Source of the DNA: Orobanche coerulescens
Lineage: Eukaryota > Streptophyta > Magnoliopsida > Lamiales > Orobanchaceae
Reading direction: 5' to 3'
Assembly: GCA_033398695.1 (NCBI GenBank)
Contig: CM065801.1
Location: 2,852,001-2,916,000, forward strand
DNA: 64,000 nt
Below, piece after piece: positions 54,307 through 64,000 of the stretch. Positions within the stretch are counted from its first letter, which is position 1; every line of letters starts with the position of its first letter. The notes below the pieces were generated by a model that did not search any database, was not told the DNA's origin, and worked only from the letters and a program-made list of their open reading frames with translations. The translations under genes and the position numbers were made by a program.

Positions 54307-54352
<46 letters not shown>
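54307..54352. repeat. TA microsatellite, about 23 units
   Basis: Uninterrupted TA repeat following the hAT element; shorter TA runs also occur at 53049-53072, 53384-53418, 51467-51483 and 9402-9426. Confidence 0.9.
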
Positions 54353-54354
<2 letters not shown>

Positions 54355-54539
54355 TTTTTTAGTTTCAAAGACAAAAAAAAATTGTAACCAAAAAGTATTT
54401 TTTTTTTTAAAAAAAGTTGTAACAAAAAGTTATTTTAAAAAAAGTTGTAACAAATAAAAATATTTTTTTATTTGGTTCGATTACTTTTGTTATATTTAGT
54501 CTGGTGGTCACGGTATGGTTCGATTAATTTTTATAAAAG

Positions 54540-54960
54540 TTGTAATGTATTTTGGTGTTCGATTCTCGAGCAACTACTGATTGGGTGCAAAATATAGCTC
54601 GAGTGATCGGTTTTATTATTAGTGGCCCCCTTGTGATTGCCGTGCGGGCGACAGTATCTTCACTATATTTATGTACGCTGGATGAAAATTCACCACTCCC
54701 CAATACTCACCCACAATGGGAGCGTCTGACTTCTCAATGACATTGAAAAATATATGCATTGCATGAAGAAAAACATAAACTCCCGGAATGCTCGGAGTAT
54801 TGATTGTATGCATTGGGATTGGAAAAATTGTCCAAAGGCCTTACACTCAATTCAAAGGCGTGATCATAAATACCCAACTCTTATGTTGGAAGCGGTTGCG
54901 GATCAAAAATTATGGATTTGGCGCATATTTTGGGGTTCCATGGGCAAATAATGTAATGTT
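54540..54960 (+). pseudogene. PIF/Harbinger-type transposase fragment
   Basis: The frame at about 54785-54951 reads SIDCMHWDWKNCP and then TLMLEAVADQKLWIWRIFWG. This is the conserved first part of the catalytic region of plant HARBI1/ALP1-like nucleases, with the first catalytic Asp in SIDCMHW. Sequence before and after is degraded, and no terminal repeats were found. A frame at 54552-54740 may be a damaged upstream part. Confidence 0.75.
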
Positions 54961-55109
54961 TTTATTTTATGTAATGTGTTTTTTTAATTAATGAAGTTTA
55001 TTTTAGTTTATAATGTGTATATTTTATTTTATGTAAGAGCACAAACATAGTAAATGCTATATTTGATGGTGTTGTTTTTAAATAATGTGTTAATGTTGTT
55101 GGATTTAAG

Positions 55110-55735
55110 ATCATTTGAGACCAAACTTTTTTACATACTGAGACTAATCTCCACCCTCCATCTTCACTCCATCTTTATTTGATCCATGGATGAGATTAAT
55201 CCAACAATTTAAAACTCACTTTCATCATTTTTTCAAATATCAATATCTTTCAAACCGTTAATTGTTAAGTCAAAAAAATATCACGTTCTGACGAGCATTT
55301 AATTATCTTTCTATAGATAGACACTTTGATATATTTTCGACAAATTTTTTCCGCTTTTTCACGTTTTTAGTGGCGAAAAAATCACATGTGATATATCATA
55401 TATGATATTACATATCATATATGATATGTAATATCATATATGGTATATCATATGTGATATGTAATATCATATATGATATATCACATGATTTTTTCGGCCA
55501 CGAAAAAAAACGAATTTTTTTTTTGGCGAAAGTATATCAAAGTGCGTCATAGAAAGATAATTAAATGCTCGTCGCGATGGTGTAATTATTTTCGCTTAAC
55601 GATTAACGGTTTAAGAGATATTTAAATTATAAAAAATGTGTGAAATATTAAATGCTTTTAATCTCAACCATTGATTTCTTTTTGGATGGATGGTGGGGAT
55701 GAATCCCTTGGTATGTAAGAAAAGTTTGCTATTTA
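55110..55735. mobile_element. Large foldback element with about 300-bp arms
   Basis: The left arm begins ACCAAACTTTTTTACATAC (about 55112). The right arm ends GTAAGAAAAGTTTGCT (about 55731), its reverse complement. Shared inner landmarks are ATGGATGAGATTAAT against AATCTCAACCATTGAT, GACGAGCATTTAATTATCTTTCTAT, and AAAAAATCACATGTGATATATC. The centre (55385-55490) is a run of ATATCATATATGATAT palindromes. Long arms suggest a MULE-type foldback; no duplication is certain. Confidence 0.75.
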
Positions 55736-55796
55736 ATATAACTCTACTCATGTTGTTGTTGTTGTTTAGTTAAATAATAACAATTGTTGTAGTTGT

Positions 55797-56410
55797 TTAA
55801 TGTATTAATGTTTAACGTGTTATTGTTGTTGTTGTTTAATTAAATAAAAATACATTAGACGAATACAAAAAACATAACAAATAAACACTAAAAAAACATT
55901 ACACAAAAAACACATAACAAATAAACACTAAAAAAACACAACACACATCAAAAAAAAGAAAAGAATAAAAAAAAAAAGGGACAAACCCTCCCTCCCTAGG
56001 GAGGGTTTGATTAGTAATATAGGGGGTCTTAATAACTCCCCCTAGGAATACCGAATTGTGCAAAAAAACCAAATTTTGTAAAAAAAAAAACGAATTTTGA
56101 GTAGAAATCGAATTTAATGTGTTAATGTTTAATGTGCAAAAAAACGAATTTTTGAACACCCCTAGTTGTAATTGTTTAATGTGTTAATGTTTAACGTGTT
56201 ATTGTTGTTATTGTTTAATTAAATAGAAATACATTAGATGAATACAAAAAACATAACACAAAAAACATAACAAATAAACACTAAAAAAACATAACACACA
56301 CAAAAAAATAACAAAAAAACAAAAAAAAAAAAAGAAAAAAAAATAGGTGGACAAACCCTCCCTAGGGAGGGTTTGCTTTGTAGAAATAGGGGGGGTCTAA
56401 ATAACCCACC
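55797..56410. repeat. Direct duplication with CCTCCCTAGGGAGGG palindromes
   Basis: A roughly 250-bp unit runs from TTAACGTGTTATTGTTGTT through AAATACATTAGA-GAATACAAAAAACATAAC to ACAAACCCTCCCTAGGGAGGGTTTG and GGGGGTCT. It occurs at about 55810-56045 and 56190-56405. Each copy carries the same 20-bp-class palindrome. No coding. Confidence 0.75.
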
Positions 56411-56932
56411 CCATTCCATTTATGAGATTAACTATTCAAAGAGTTGACATAAAAGTGCAGTTAGTGAGATTTTCTTATGTCTTACCCAATAAAGCCGGAA
56501 TTAACTGTGATTGAACCAAATGACAAGCAGTTGACTGAAAAGCATTAAATCCAGAAATAGGCAAAACAGGGTTTAAATGCAACATCCGGTAAGTGAACTA
56601 TCAGAAAGATTGAGTTGATGTATACTGTATTTTAGTTGAATGATTAAATAAGATAAACAGTGAGGGAGTCAGCATAAAGTTAGAGGGTTTGATGAAGTTC
56701 AATACTTTGTACAAAAATTTTTCAATGTATCATATACAGTATAAAAATCACAGTACGAAAAAAATACCAATATTATACCAAAACTTCGGTATAACAAAAT
56801 TTTAAAGTGAAAAAAATCCTACCAATACCGTACTGAAGTTTCGTTACACAAAAAATCGAATGAGGTATAATCTATCTAATGTGTAATAAGAAAAAAAGGG
56901 GGGGGGGGATTATTGTGGGTGAGAAGAGAGTG
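56411..56932. other. Intergenic DNA, nothing recognised
   Basis: No gene or element ends were found. Segments such as CCAATATTATACCAAAACTTCGGTATAAC and ATACCGTACTGAAGTTTCG (56755-56850) look like a decayed inverted repeat. Confidence 0.35.
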
Positions 56933-56941
56933 AGAAGATTT

Positions 56942-57323
56942 TTTGATACCAGGGTTACAACTACACTAGTCATAGGATAACATTTGCACAAGATCGCTAC
57001 TGGTTAAATCGCGAGATGTGTATCCTGGCTCAGGTTCTTAAATATCCTCAACTACCGCGCACAAGTCGTCCCCCAAGTGATTGCTCCATGGACCCCCAAA
57101 TCCAACCGCAGTGTTCCCACCGAGATCGACCTCCCGCGCTTGAAGCCCTCAATATTTAATTGTTCCAGATCTGCAGAAGGGCTAGGCCCTAACCCTTAGT
57201 CAAAGACTAAGAGATCATTGGGCCTTGAGAAATTCAATTCCAAAGTGTTGCCACTAGGAATTGAACCCCTGACCTCCAACTAAATTGAAGGTCAGGTGGC
57301 CAACTGTGCCAAGGCAGTTGGTT
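56942..57323 (-). mobile_element. tRNA-derived SINE (family C)
   Basis: AGAAGATTT lies at 56933-56941 and 57324-57332, a 9-bp duplication. On the minus strand the head has CTTGGCACAGTTGGCC (A-box) and GGGGTTCAATTCC (B-box), followed by a GC-richer body. It ends in a short A-run (T-run at 56942-56945). Confidence 0.8.
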
Positions 57324-57568
57324 AGAAGATTTAAAACTTGACATGGGATAAAGTGAGGAAAGAATTTCGTAGTGAGAGAGAATGAATCTAGATGGATTGA
57401 AAATTTGATATGAGAAAAGTAAATAAATAGAGTTGACAAATTATATAAAAAAGCTCTAAATAGCACAAATGGGGTATTGAACTTTTGCCACTTCTTTCAG
57501 GATACAATCTTTTTTTCACTACACCAAATCACTCATAATTATCATTCTCTTAACTTATTAGTAATATA

Positions 57569-57825
57569 CTACCTCCGTTCTCTTATAACTGCAACATCTG
57601 GGCTTTCATATTTACCAATACACAACTTTGATTATTAGTATCTTCAATTCTTTACTTTTAAAAATTATAAAAAATTGATATTTTGAAAGTATATTTCGAG
57701 ATGAATCTAACAAGATCTCACATGACTATATTTTTTCATATGTATAAATCACAAAAGATGGTCAAAAGAGAGTATGTGAACAGTGTAATAGTCAATACGT
57801 TGCAATAATAAAAAAACGGAAGAAG
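57569..57825 (+). mobile_element. Stowaway-like MITE, copy 2 of a pair
   Basis: It starts CTACCTCCGTTCTC and ends AAACGGAAGAAG, with TA on both sides (57567-57568 and 57826-57827). It matches 46385-46632 in inverted orientation along its whole length. Confidence 0.75.
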
Positions 57826-57827
57826 TA

Positions 57828-58374
57828 TAAAAAATAGCTTCGGTTAGACCCCCTTAGACCCCCCCCCCCTCTATGTACAATTCCGGCTGTTCGGAGGGCT
57901 CCTGGGACCCCCCCTGGATCCTCCCCAGATCCGCCCGTGATGATAAGTACGTAAATTTTATAATATTGATGATGAATGTGTAGTGAAAAATAAAAGAGAA
58001 GTGCGATTATTTAATGTGATTGAAAATATTTAATAAAATATAAAACTTCAAAATGAATATCTTTTTAGTTGTTGATTTTCTTTATATTAATCTTAATGTA
58101 CTATCTGCTCTTCCAAAATAGTTGCTAACTTTCGTTATTTCACATCATATCATATGGTGCTACATTCCGATTCTAGTTATATCCTACTAATAAAAAGTAA
58201 ATATTACTAGTATAAAAGATGTTATTTATCTTATTGTATATTTTTTAAATACTTTTTAGTTGTTATTGATATAATTGAAGATATTAATGTTCCAAATTAT
58301 ATGTCAGTAAACATTACAGAAAAGAATATCTTGAAAATATATATTCAAATACATCAAGCAACTTTTTAAATAAT
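57828..58374. other. Intergenic DNA
   Basis: AT-rich apart from a C/G-rich patch at 57848-57940 (CCCCCTTAGACCCCCCCCC, CCTCCCCAGATCCGCCC). No gene or element recognised. Confidence 0.4.
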
Positions 58375-58376
58375 AC

Positions 58377-58573
58377 TCCCTCCGTCCCACCCATCTTGAC
58401 CATTTGCTTTTCAACACGGGATTTAAAAAAAGCTGAAAAGTAGTGTAAAGTGTTGATATGAATATATATTATTTAAAGTTGTGAGAGATAAAGGTGTTTT
58501 TAAAAGTAAATGACCAAGTATCTTGGGACGGTCAAAACAGAAATATGAACCAAGATCGGTGGAACGGAGAGAG
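58377..58573. mobile_element. Stowaway MITE
   Basis: CTCCCTCCGTCCCACC at the left and GGTGGAACGGAGAGAG at the right are inverted repeats with three differences. TA flanks both ends (58375-58376 and 58574-58575). AT-rich interior; 197 bp. Confidence 0.85.
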
Positions 58574-58764
58574 TACTAAAGAAATGGTAGAAAATTAATA
58601 TATAAATAATGGCGAAATAATAAGGTGTAACAAATAAAAATAAGCATGGGAAGTTGTATAAGGATAATAAGACATGCACAACCCCATTAACCCTACCATT
58701 AATTAGGGTTATTTATTAGTTAGGCTGACTTTATACCATCCCCATATATAAAAGTAAGAGAGAC

Positions 58765-58957
58765 GGAATGGTGAACGCGAGACTGAAAGATCACGAGTTC
58801 GATTCTTCATACTAATATTTTTTTGGTTGAGCCTGTCACACGAGGCTTGCCTAGTGTGGTTTACTTGGTTGACGTAGTTTGCAGGCTATTACGTTCAGCC
58901 CGAAAGTTTATCCAATGCGCACTCGAAGAGTAGCGGATGCGGACTCCCCGTCATAAA
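58765..58957 (+). mobile_element. tRNA-derived SINE (family D)
   Basis: AAAGTAAGAGAGAC (58751-58764) and AAAGTACGAGAGAC (58958-58971) form a 14-bp duplication with one mismatch. The plus strand starts GGAATGGTGAACGCGAGA (A-box-like) and has CACGAGTTCGATTC (B-box), ending near CCCCGTCATAAA. This copy is in the opposite orientation to the other three SINE families. Confidence 0.8.
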
Positions 58958-58971
58958 AAAGTACGAGAGAC

Positions 58972-59519
58972 TTATCATAAAAAATTTACATTTGGTGTTT
59001 AGAACAAAGCATCAAGAATCTGATTCCTTTCTTTCCACATAAATATATTTTTTGTTTAAGGACGAGATTGAATAAAAAATATAATAAAAAAGTACTATTT
59101 CCTCTCTCCGTCCCAGTTCAGGTATAATATTTAGAAGAAAATTAGTATAATTTAGGTGAACAATTAAATCTGATTGATTTGTAAATTTTTCAGGGATCAA
59201 TAGATAAAAGTTATTAATGGTGTAAATATATGACGTGGATTAAAAGTAAAAATTGATAGTTTGATTTCATATATTCCTTTAATCCTTAAATAATAAAGAA
59301 ACTGAATGCATAACAGAGCAATCGAAAATTACAATATGTTCAGAGCAACAGAACCAAATTCCGATCACATCGATCCATGGACCAAAATAAAGTGACCCCT
59401 GAATGATAGCTTCTCGAATATACAGAAGCTTTTTCCATATCATAACTAAGGCAAATAATAATATAGCGCATAAACTATACACAAAATATAATGGATATAG
59501 TTTGTAGTTTGATTCCACT
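58972..59519. other. 3' flank of the DUF1645 gene
   Basis: Contains a Stowaway-like end CCTCTCTCCGTCCCAGTTC at 59100 and otherwise AT-rich DNA; the part near 59280-59519 is the likely 3' UTR. Confidence 0.4.
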
Positions 59520-60605
59520 TCACCTGGACGAGATGGGGTTCAGATTTCTTGTAAATCCACTGAAAGTGCCATAGCTCTTTGAACTGAACCCTAGGCACCC
59601 CAACAGCCCCTGCCGATAGGGCAGAAACGTCTTTTTCTTCATCTCCTCCGCCTGAGCTCTGTTCGCGGTGTAATGCAACTCGTGCGCAGACGGCGGTACC
59701 CGATGTTTCCAGATCCCGTTCGCCGGTTTCCCGCACGCCGGCACTTTCCCTGCTTCCTTCGTCTCGTTTCCGCCTTTCTTCTCGTCGCGTGAGGACGACG
59801 GAGATAGTGCCGGCGACAGAGACGGCTTCTTCTTCTTTTCCTTCGCCGGAGAGAACGAAATCGCCGACCAGAACCTCTCCTTGCTATTGGTTCTTCCCTC
59901 GCTTTTGCTCCTGTGTAGAAGATCCTTCAGAAATATCCATTTCTTCGAGTTTCTGCCCGACGACGACGACGACCTCGATGACGATGCTGAGCATGACGGC
60001 GTCGTTTCGCTCGACTCATTTTCTTTCGCTTGGGCATTCTCCTTAGCGGCTATGGTGGCTCTCAAGCCTTGCCATTCATACCCCGCGGTGGTGCGCAATG
60101 GCGACATAGATCTGGCTTTCCTGTGGGAGTATTTAGTACTACGAACCCTCAGATCTCTGCCTCTACCGTTGTTATTAGCATCCTCGCCGTACAGATCTAC
60201 AAATGGAGCAACATTTTCCTGCGGTCTCTGCAAGTGAGACGAAAGTTTCATCGGTCGGATCTGGCCGTTGAAAAACAGCTCGTCAGCTGAAGTCATCGAT
60301 CCGTTCCCAACCGAACCATTGGGTGAAAACCTCGAAGAAAACTCGAACTCGAACGAACCGGAACCGGAGGACAGAAAAATCGACTCATAATCATCCGACG
60401 ACGACGTTTTAAACTTCTCGTTGGAGAGAAGGAAACGCATTGGGCTCGCCGGAGCACTGAAGAAATAACCGGAGGGGGCATTGCCGGGACTGGACGGCGC
60501 ACTAACAAAAGGCGTGGAGCATGTGCTGTCGATATCCTCGCTGGAGCGCGGCGGCTCATCGGCGGAGGGAGATAGTCCGGCGGTTTTAGGTTTGGAGAGA
60601 GGCAT
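59520..60605 (-). CDS. DUF1645 family protein
   Basis: A single-exon frame of 361 residues. Landmarks of the family are the FVSAPSSPG and FFSAPASPMRF segments in the first 60 residues, a FEFEFSSRF strand, RRAxSxSP-like KARSMSPLR (about 165-175), and a Ser-run followed by KKWIFLKDLLHRSKSEGR (about 220-240). A Lys-rich segment and the C-terminal FLPYRQGLLGCLGFSSKSYG complete the set. The protein is basic and Ser-rich and is probably nuclear or cytosolic. In rice one family member affects grain length and stress tolerance; a molecular activity is not established. The start at 60605 gives MPLSKPKTAGLSPS and fits the family. No lesion. Confidence 0.9.
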   Translation of the reverse strand: MPLSKPKTAGLSPSADEPPRSSEDIDSTCSTPFVSAPSSPGNAPSGYFFSAPASPMRFLLSNEKFKTSSSDDYESIFLSSGSGSFEFEFSSRFSPNGSVGNGSMTSADELFFNGQIRPMKLSSHLQRPQENVAPFVDLYGEDANNNGRGRDLRVRSTKYSHRKARSMSPLRTTAGYEWQGLRATIAAKENAQAKENESSETTPSCSASSSRSSSSSGRNSKKWIFLKDLLHRSKSEGRTNSKERFWSAISFSPAKEKKKKPSLSPALSPSSSRDEKKGGNETKEAGKVPACGKPANGIWKHRVPPSAHELHYTANRAQAEEMKKKTFLPYRQGLLGCLGFSSKSYGTFSGFTRNLNPISSR

Positions 60606-61810
60606 TATTGGAGATAGACAGGGTGAATAGCAGGAGCATGGGGAAATGGGGAGTTCTGAATAAGCTGGGGGAAGTGTGAAGACTCAAGACTAATCTTGTT
60701 GGGCACGCAATTATTGTCCGCTGGTGCAGTGTGCGCGCTCTGTGCGAGGACAGGTACTGCGGTATTTTTATTTTTATATTTTTCAGTCCATCCACTAAAA
60801 ATTTGCCACATGTAAGATGAACAAGTTTTAATAAACATTACTCAATAACATTGATTATAGAAAATTTCATGAATGAAACAGGGTTGAAAATAAGTTCGAT
60901 CGATTAAAAGTTTGAGCTCGTTCATTAATATAATGAATTAAGTTTAAATATAATTTTTTGTTTGATAAAATATAAAGTTTGGTGCGAACTCGGATATATT
61001 TGAATAAAAATTATAAAATACATATAAAATAATTAAACTACTCGAGCTCGATTCACGTTCGGATCGATAAAAGCTCGTTCAAGCTCGATTCGCTCACTAA
61101 CCAAATTATGCTCAAATATAATGTTTAAAACTCGATAACATTTCAAACAAGTTTAAATAGACATACGTTCAGTTCGTTTGGATTGATTTACACTTCTAAC
61201 TCTGTGCTGTTTGTTATAAAAAAATAAATATAGTAAATTTTTGATGGAGAACCAAATAAAAGATTATGATAAATTTATCTGTCGACGGAGTGATTATCTT
61301 TATGTGTTTCGAAAATGAATAATGCTACACACACATACTTGCACACACAACGCACTTTGTGTAGGGTTGTCACTGCCTCTGTGATAGGAATTGTACCTCT
61401 TTATGAGTAGTAGGGGTTGTGTAGAAGTCTGGCCTATTACGCAGTCTGGCCTATAAAGCAGGATGTGCATTTGTGTGTGCTTTTGTGTATGTAGCAGCTT
61501 TGTTCGAAAATATTGATTTTACTTTATACATGTTGAGCTTCTTTTCACATGCGCTATTTTTATTATGGGGTGTCAGAAAAGGACGGATAAGCCCTTGTAT
61601 TTATTTCATGTTTGGGTATATTTGGGAAAATGCAGTGTGCTGTCTCAATGTTACAGGCTGGGCTTGCTCCTAAGGAATTCGATGATATGGTAGGTTTTTA
61701 AGTTAATTTTATTAAATTGAATTAAATTGAATTAAGATGAACTACTAAAACTACTAAATAATAATAGTAATAAAAGTATTCATTTTTTGTGTATGGTACG
61801 AAAACTAGTA
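60606..61810. other. Upstream region of the DUF1645 gene with a hAT-like remnant
   Basis: About 60880-61210 contains CTCGTTCA, GCTCGATTC and CAAGCTCGATTCGCTCAC repeats and ends TTTACACTTCTAACTC. This is the composition and right end of the MITE at 46679-47322, so it is a decayed relative. The rest to 61810 shows no gene; the 66-residue frame at 61473 looks random. Confidence 0.45.
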
Positions 61811-61811
61811 A

Positions 61812-62135
61812 ATAATAATAGTAATACTCCCTTCTTCTTATAATAGTGTATTCATTTTTTGTTGGCACGAGTTTTAATAAAAGTTAGATGGTAGTGAATT
61901 TAAATGGAGAAAGGATCCTACTTTAGTCAGTAATATATATATATATTGACTATATTAATAAAAAGAATAATAATAGTAATACTCCCTTCTTCTTATAAGA
62001 GTGTATTCATTTTTTGTTGGCACGAATTTTAATAAAAGTTAGATGGTAGTGAATTTAAATGGAGAAAGGATCCTACTTTAGTCAGTAATATATATATATA
62101 TATATTGACTATATTAATAAAAAGAATAATAATAA
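61812..62135. repeat. Tandem duplication, 155-bp period
   Basis: ACTCCCTTCTTCTTATAA at 61826 recurs at 61981 with the following 150 bp almost unchanged (GTTGGCACGA, AGATGGTAGTGAATTTAAATGG, AAAGGATCCTACTTTAGTCAG, a TA-run, TATTAATAAAAAGAATAATAA). The unit resembles part of a Stowaway MITE. The high identity means a recent event. Confidence 0.85.
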
Positions 62136-62620
62136 TAATAATGATAATATAACAATATATACAACAATAATAACAAAAACAATAATAGTAATAATAATAA
62201 TAATATCCATAATACGTAAATTATATATAATAATATTGATAATAAATTGATATTAATGATAATAATAGTAATAAAATTATTAATAACACTAGAAATAATA
62301 TATAATAATAATAAAATTAGATAACGATACACACAATAGTAATTTTTTATATTAATCATAACTTTAAATAATATTATTGAGAATATTAATTAATAGAAAT
62401 GATGATACTCCTAGTAATTAATCTTATTAGAAAATAATATATAAAACAATAATAATTATTATTTATTTTACAAGAATGAAAATTATAATTATAACTATTA
62501 TATATATAATATAAAGAATAATACAATAAAACAATAATAATAGTAATAATAATTAATATTATATATGATATTAATTTTAATATAAATAAAAATAATAATA
62601 GTAATAAATAATATTTATTT
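62136..62620. repeat. AAT/TAA-rich low-complexity DNA
   Basis: Almost entirely A and T with many AATAAT, ATAATAGTAAT runs. Frames through it are simple-sequence translations. Confidence 0.85.
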
Positions 62621-63980
62621 TAAAGTCGAATCGAATGAATCGAATAGTGATTAATCGAGCAATTGAATTGAATCAATTTTCTTTAATCGAAATGAATCGA
62701 ATCAAATATACTGAAATTAAGCCCAAAATAACGGAGCCTTAAATAGTAATCCTGTGTTCCCATTTTAAGAGAGCGTGATTTTAGTTTTTTAGATAAGTAA
62801 TTCCTACTATGTACTAAAAGGGTGGGAATAGGGTTCCGTGCCCCATTAAAAAAATTCTCCCCCTCTTTTTTTTTTTTTCTTTTTTTTTTCCTTTTATATT
62901 CACCTCCGCTTTTTTTTTTCTTTTTTTTTTTTTTTTATTCTCTCTATATAGAAAATTGAGCATATGTTCAAACATTGTGATGTGCTGTGTACTATGGGAG
63001 AACTCATGGGTTTCGAGTTTGACTAAATAAATGTAGTGTAGGTAGTGAATAATATATAAAGGAGTAAATAGAGTAAATTTTTGTTACATTAAAAAATAAC
63101 AACTTTTTACATGTGTTGTTTGTTACTATTTTGACATGAATAATATTTTACTTACAAACAAGCAACCAGATATATAAATAAGAAAAAAACTACTTTAATA
63201 GGAAACATTAAAATTTAAATTACTTTGCAAGACATTGTTCTATTTTGTCCCTATTAGAAAAGTAACAACACTTCCAAGATTTAACATGTCAGAATCAACA
63301 GCAACTATTATATGTACGTGTATATTAAGTAGAAAATCAAAAAATATCTATTTTGTCAGTTTATTCTCTCTAAATACTATAGGAGGGGAAATAGGTCTCC
63401 GTGCATAGATAAAAAATTCATTTCGCCATTAAATATAGTTTATCATTTAAAGAAAAGGAGGACCTGCGTAGTAGTTTGATTTACCCCTAATAAAAGAAAA
63501 GCTTATGAATTAAAAAACGAAAAAAGGGCGGTTGCATAAATATTTAGCCCCACCTAACGAAGAGCCAATATTAAAAAAAAATTACAAAAAAAAAAATAAA
63601 TAAATAAAATAAAATAAAATAAAAAAATAAATAAAAAATTACAAAACAAACATTGAACCTTTTAATATTTAAGATTTTTTTATATAACAAACTTTATTTG
63701 CCAAATATATAATAAATACCTAGCGGTTTATTAAATAAAAAAAAATACTGACAAAAAAGTCTTTCGATAACGAACAAAATAAGTTCAATCTTGATATGGT
63801 TTTGACGTACGTATAATTACAATGGTGCCCGACCAAATATGATAACTACAAATACAGCTTGACACAATATTTATTGCAAACAAATACAACACGTGTCGTT
63901 AAAAAACATACCATGATCTCACAACGAAGAGCCCTTTTCAAACATTATTCGTAAATAATTATTGCAAAAATTTCTCGAAA
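62621..63980. other. AT-rich intergenic DNA
   Basis: Contains GAATCGAATGAATCGAAT repeats at 62628-62710, long T-tracts at 62860-62940 and A-rich tracts at 63560-63640. Two short segments share the phrase ATAGG-TTCCGTGC or ATAGGTCTCCGTGCA (near 62828 and 63388). No gene recognised. Confidence 0.4.
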
Positions 63981-63983
63981 ATT

Positions 63984-64000
63984 CCCGCTGCAACGCAGCG
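63984..64000 (+). other. Hairpin like a Helitron 3' end, cut by the window
   Basis: CGCTGC-AA-CGCAGCG at the very end forms a hairpin of the size and base composition seen at Helitron 3' ends. The CTAG end, if present, would lie just beyond the window. Confidence 0.35.

Noticed and set aside
59789..60290. Plus-strand frames of 85-118 codons
   Set aside because: Antisense shadows of the DUF1645 coding exon.
62114..62359. 81-codon frame rich in Ile, Leu and Tyr, membrane-like
   Set aside because: Pure AAT/TAA simple-sequence translation.
1..64000. A previously undescribed multi-gene system
   Set aside because: The five host genes are unrelated housekeeping or unknown genes with no shared regulation visible, and everything else is explained by transposons and simple repeats.

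Overview
The window is nuclear DNA of a flowering plant. It has spliced GT-AG genes, plant-specific protein families (a DUF1645 protein, a plant-type ER J-protein) and dense nested plant transposons (Helitron, MULE, hAT, L1-type LINE, tRNA-derived SINEs, Stowaway and Emigrant MITEs). The mobile-element and protein flavour suggests a eudicot, possibly an asterid; species cannot be fixed from this sequence.

Layout. 1-4999 is a long LTR-like sequence with a TATA box and internal repeats, joined to a broken autonomous Helitron (5000-9022) that keeps its 3' hairpin and CTAG end. 9023-10080 holds a duplicated segment with a palindromic MITE. 10081-15912 is a hAT-type element (8-bp duplication ATATATAT) carrying a nearly full L1-type LINE on the minus strand (15-bp duplication). 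Around it lies a large inverted duplication (about 10030-10080 plus 15913-16900 against 17500-18360) whose spacer holds another hAT MITE with a perfect 8-bp duplication. A 5'-truncated LINE C-terminus follows at 18461-19259.

Five host genes can be read. TAF13 (19984-20996, +) and ERDJ3B (22286-25763, -) lie tail to tail, and both reconstruct intact from exon to exon. A gene for an RRM-like protein (about 37800-40576, +; 5' exons unresolved) is followed by a serine/proline-rich protein of unknown function (42527-46300, -) whose first intron is packed with transposons. A single-exon DUF1645 gene lies at 59520-60605 (-). There is no sign that these five act in one pathway; they look like an ordinary syntenic set diluted by transposons.

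Between the genes, 26.2-32.2 kb is AT-rich with a SINE, minisatellites, a diverged tandem duplication and a second Helitron helicase relic. 32223-37542 is a whole MULE with about 70-bp terminal repeats, a decayed MURA-type transposase, two tandem-repeat arrays and an antisense GRF-zinc-finger-like segment. 46.4-58.9 kb is a mosaic of small elements, many with exact target-site duplications. 60.6-64 kb is AT-rich, with short tandem duplications and a Helitron-like hairpin at the very end.

I found no CRISPR array, operon, tRNA/rRNA gene or clearly undescribed biological system. The most interesting points are structural: the large inverted duplication, the LINE whose first codon is formed by the insertion junction, related retroposon ends in introns of two neighbouring genes, the cargo and arrays of the MULE, and a candidate stress-response element upstream of ERDJ3B.
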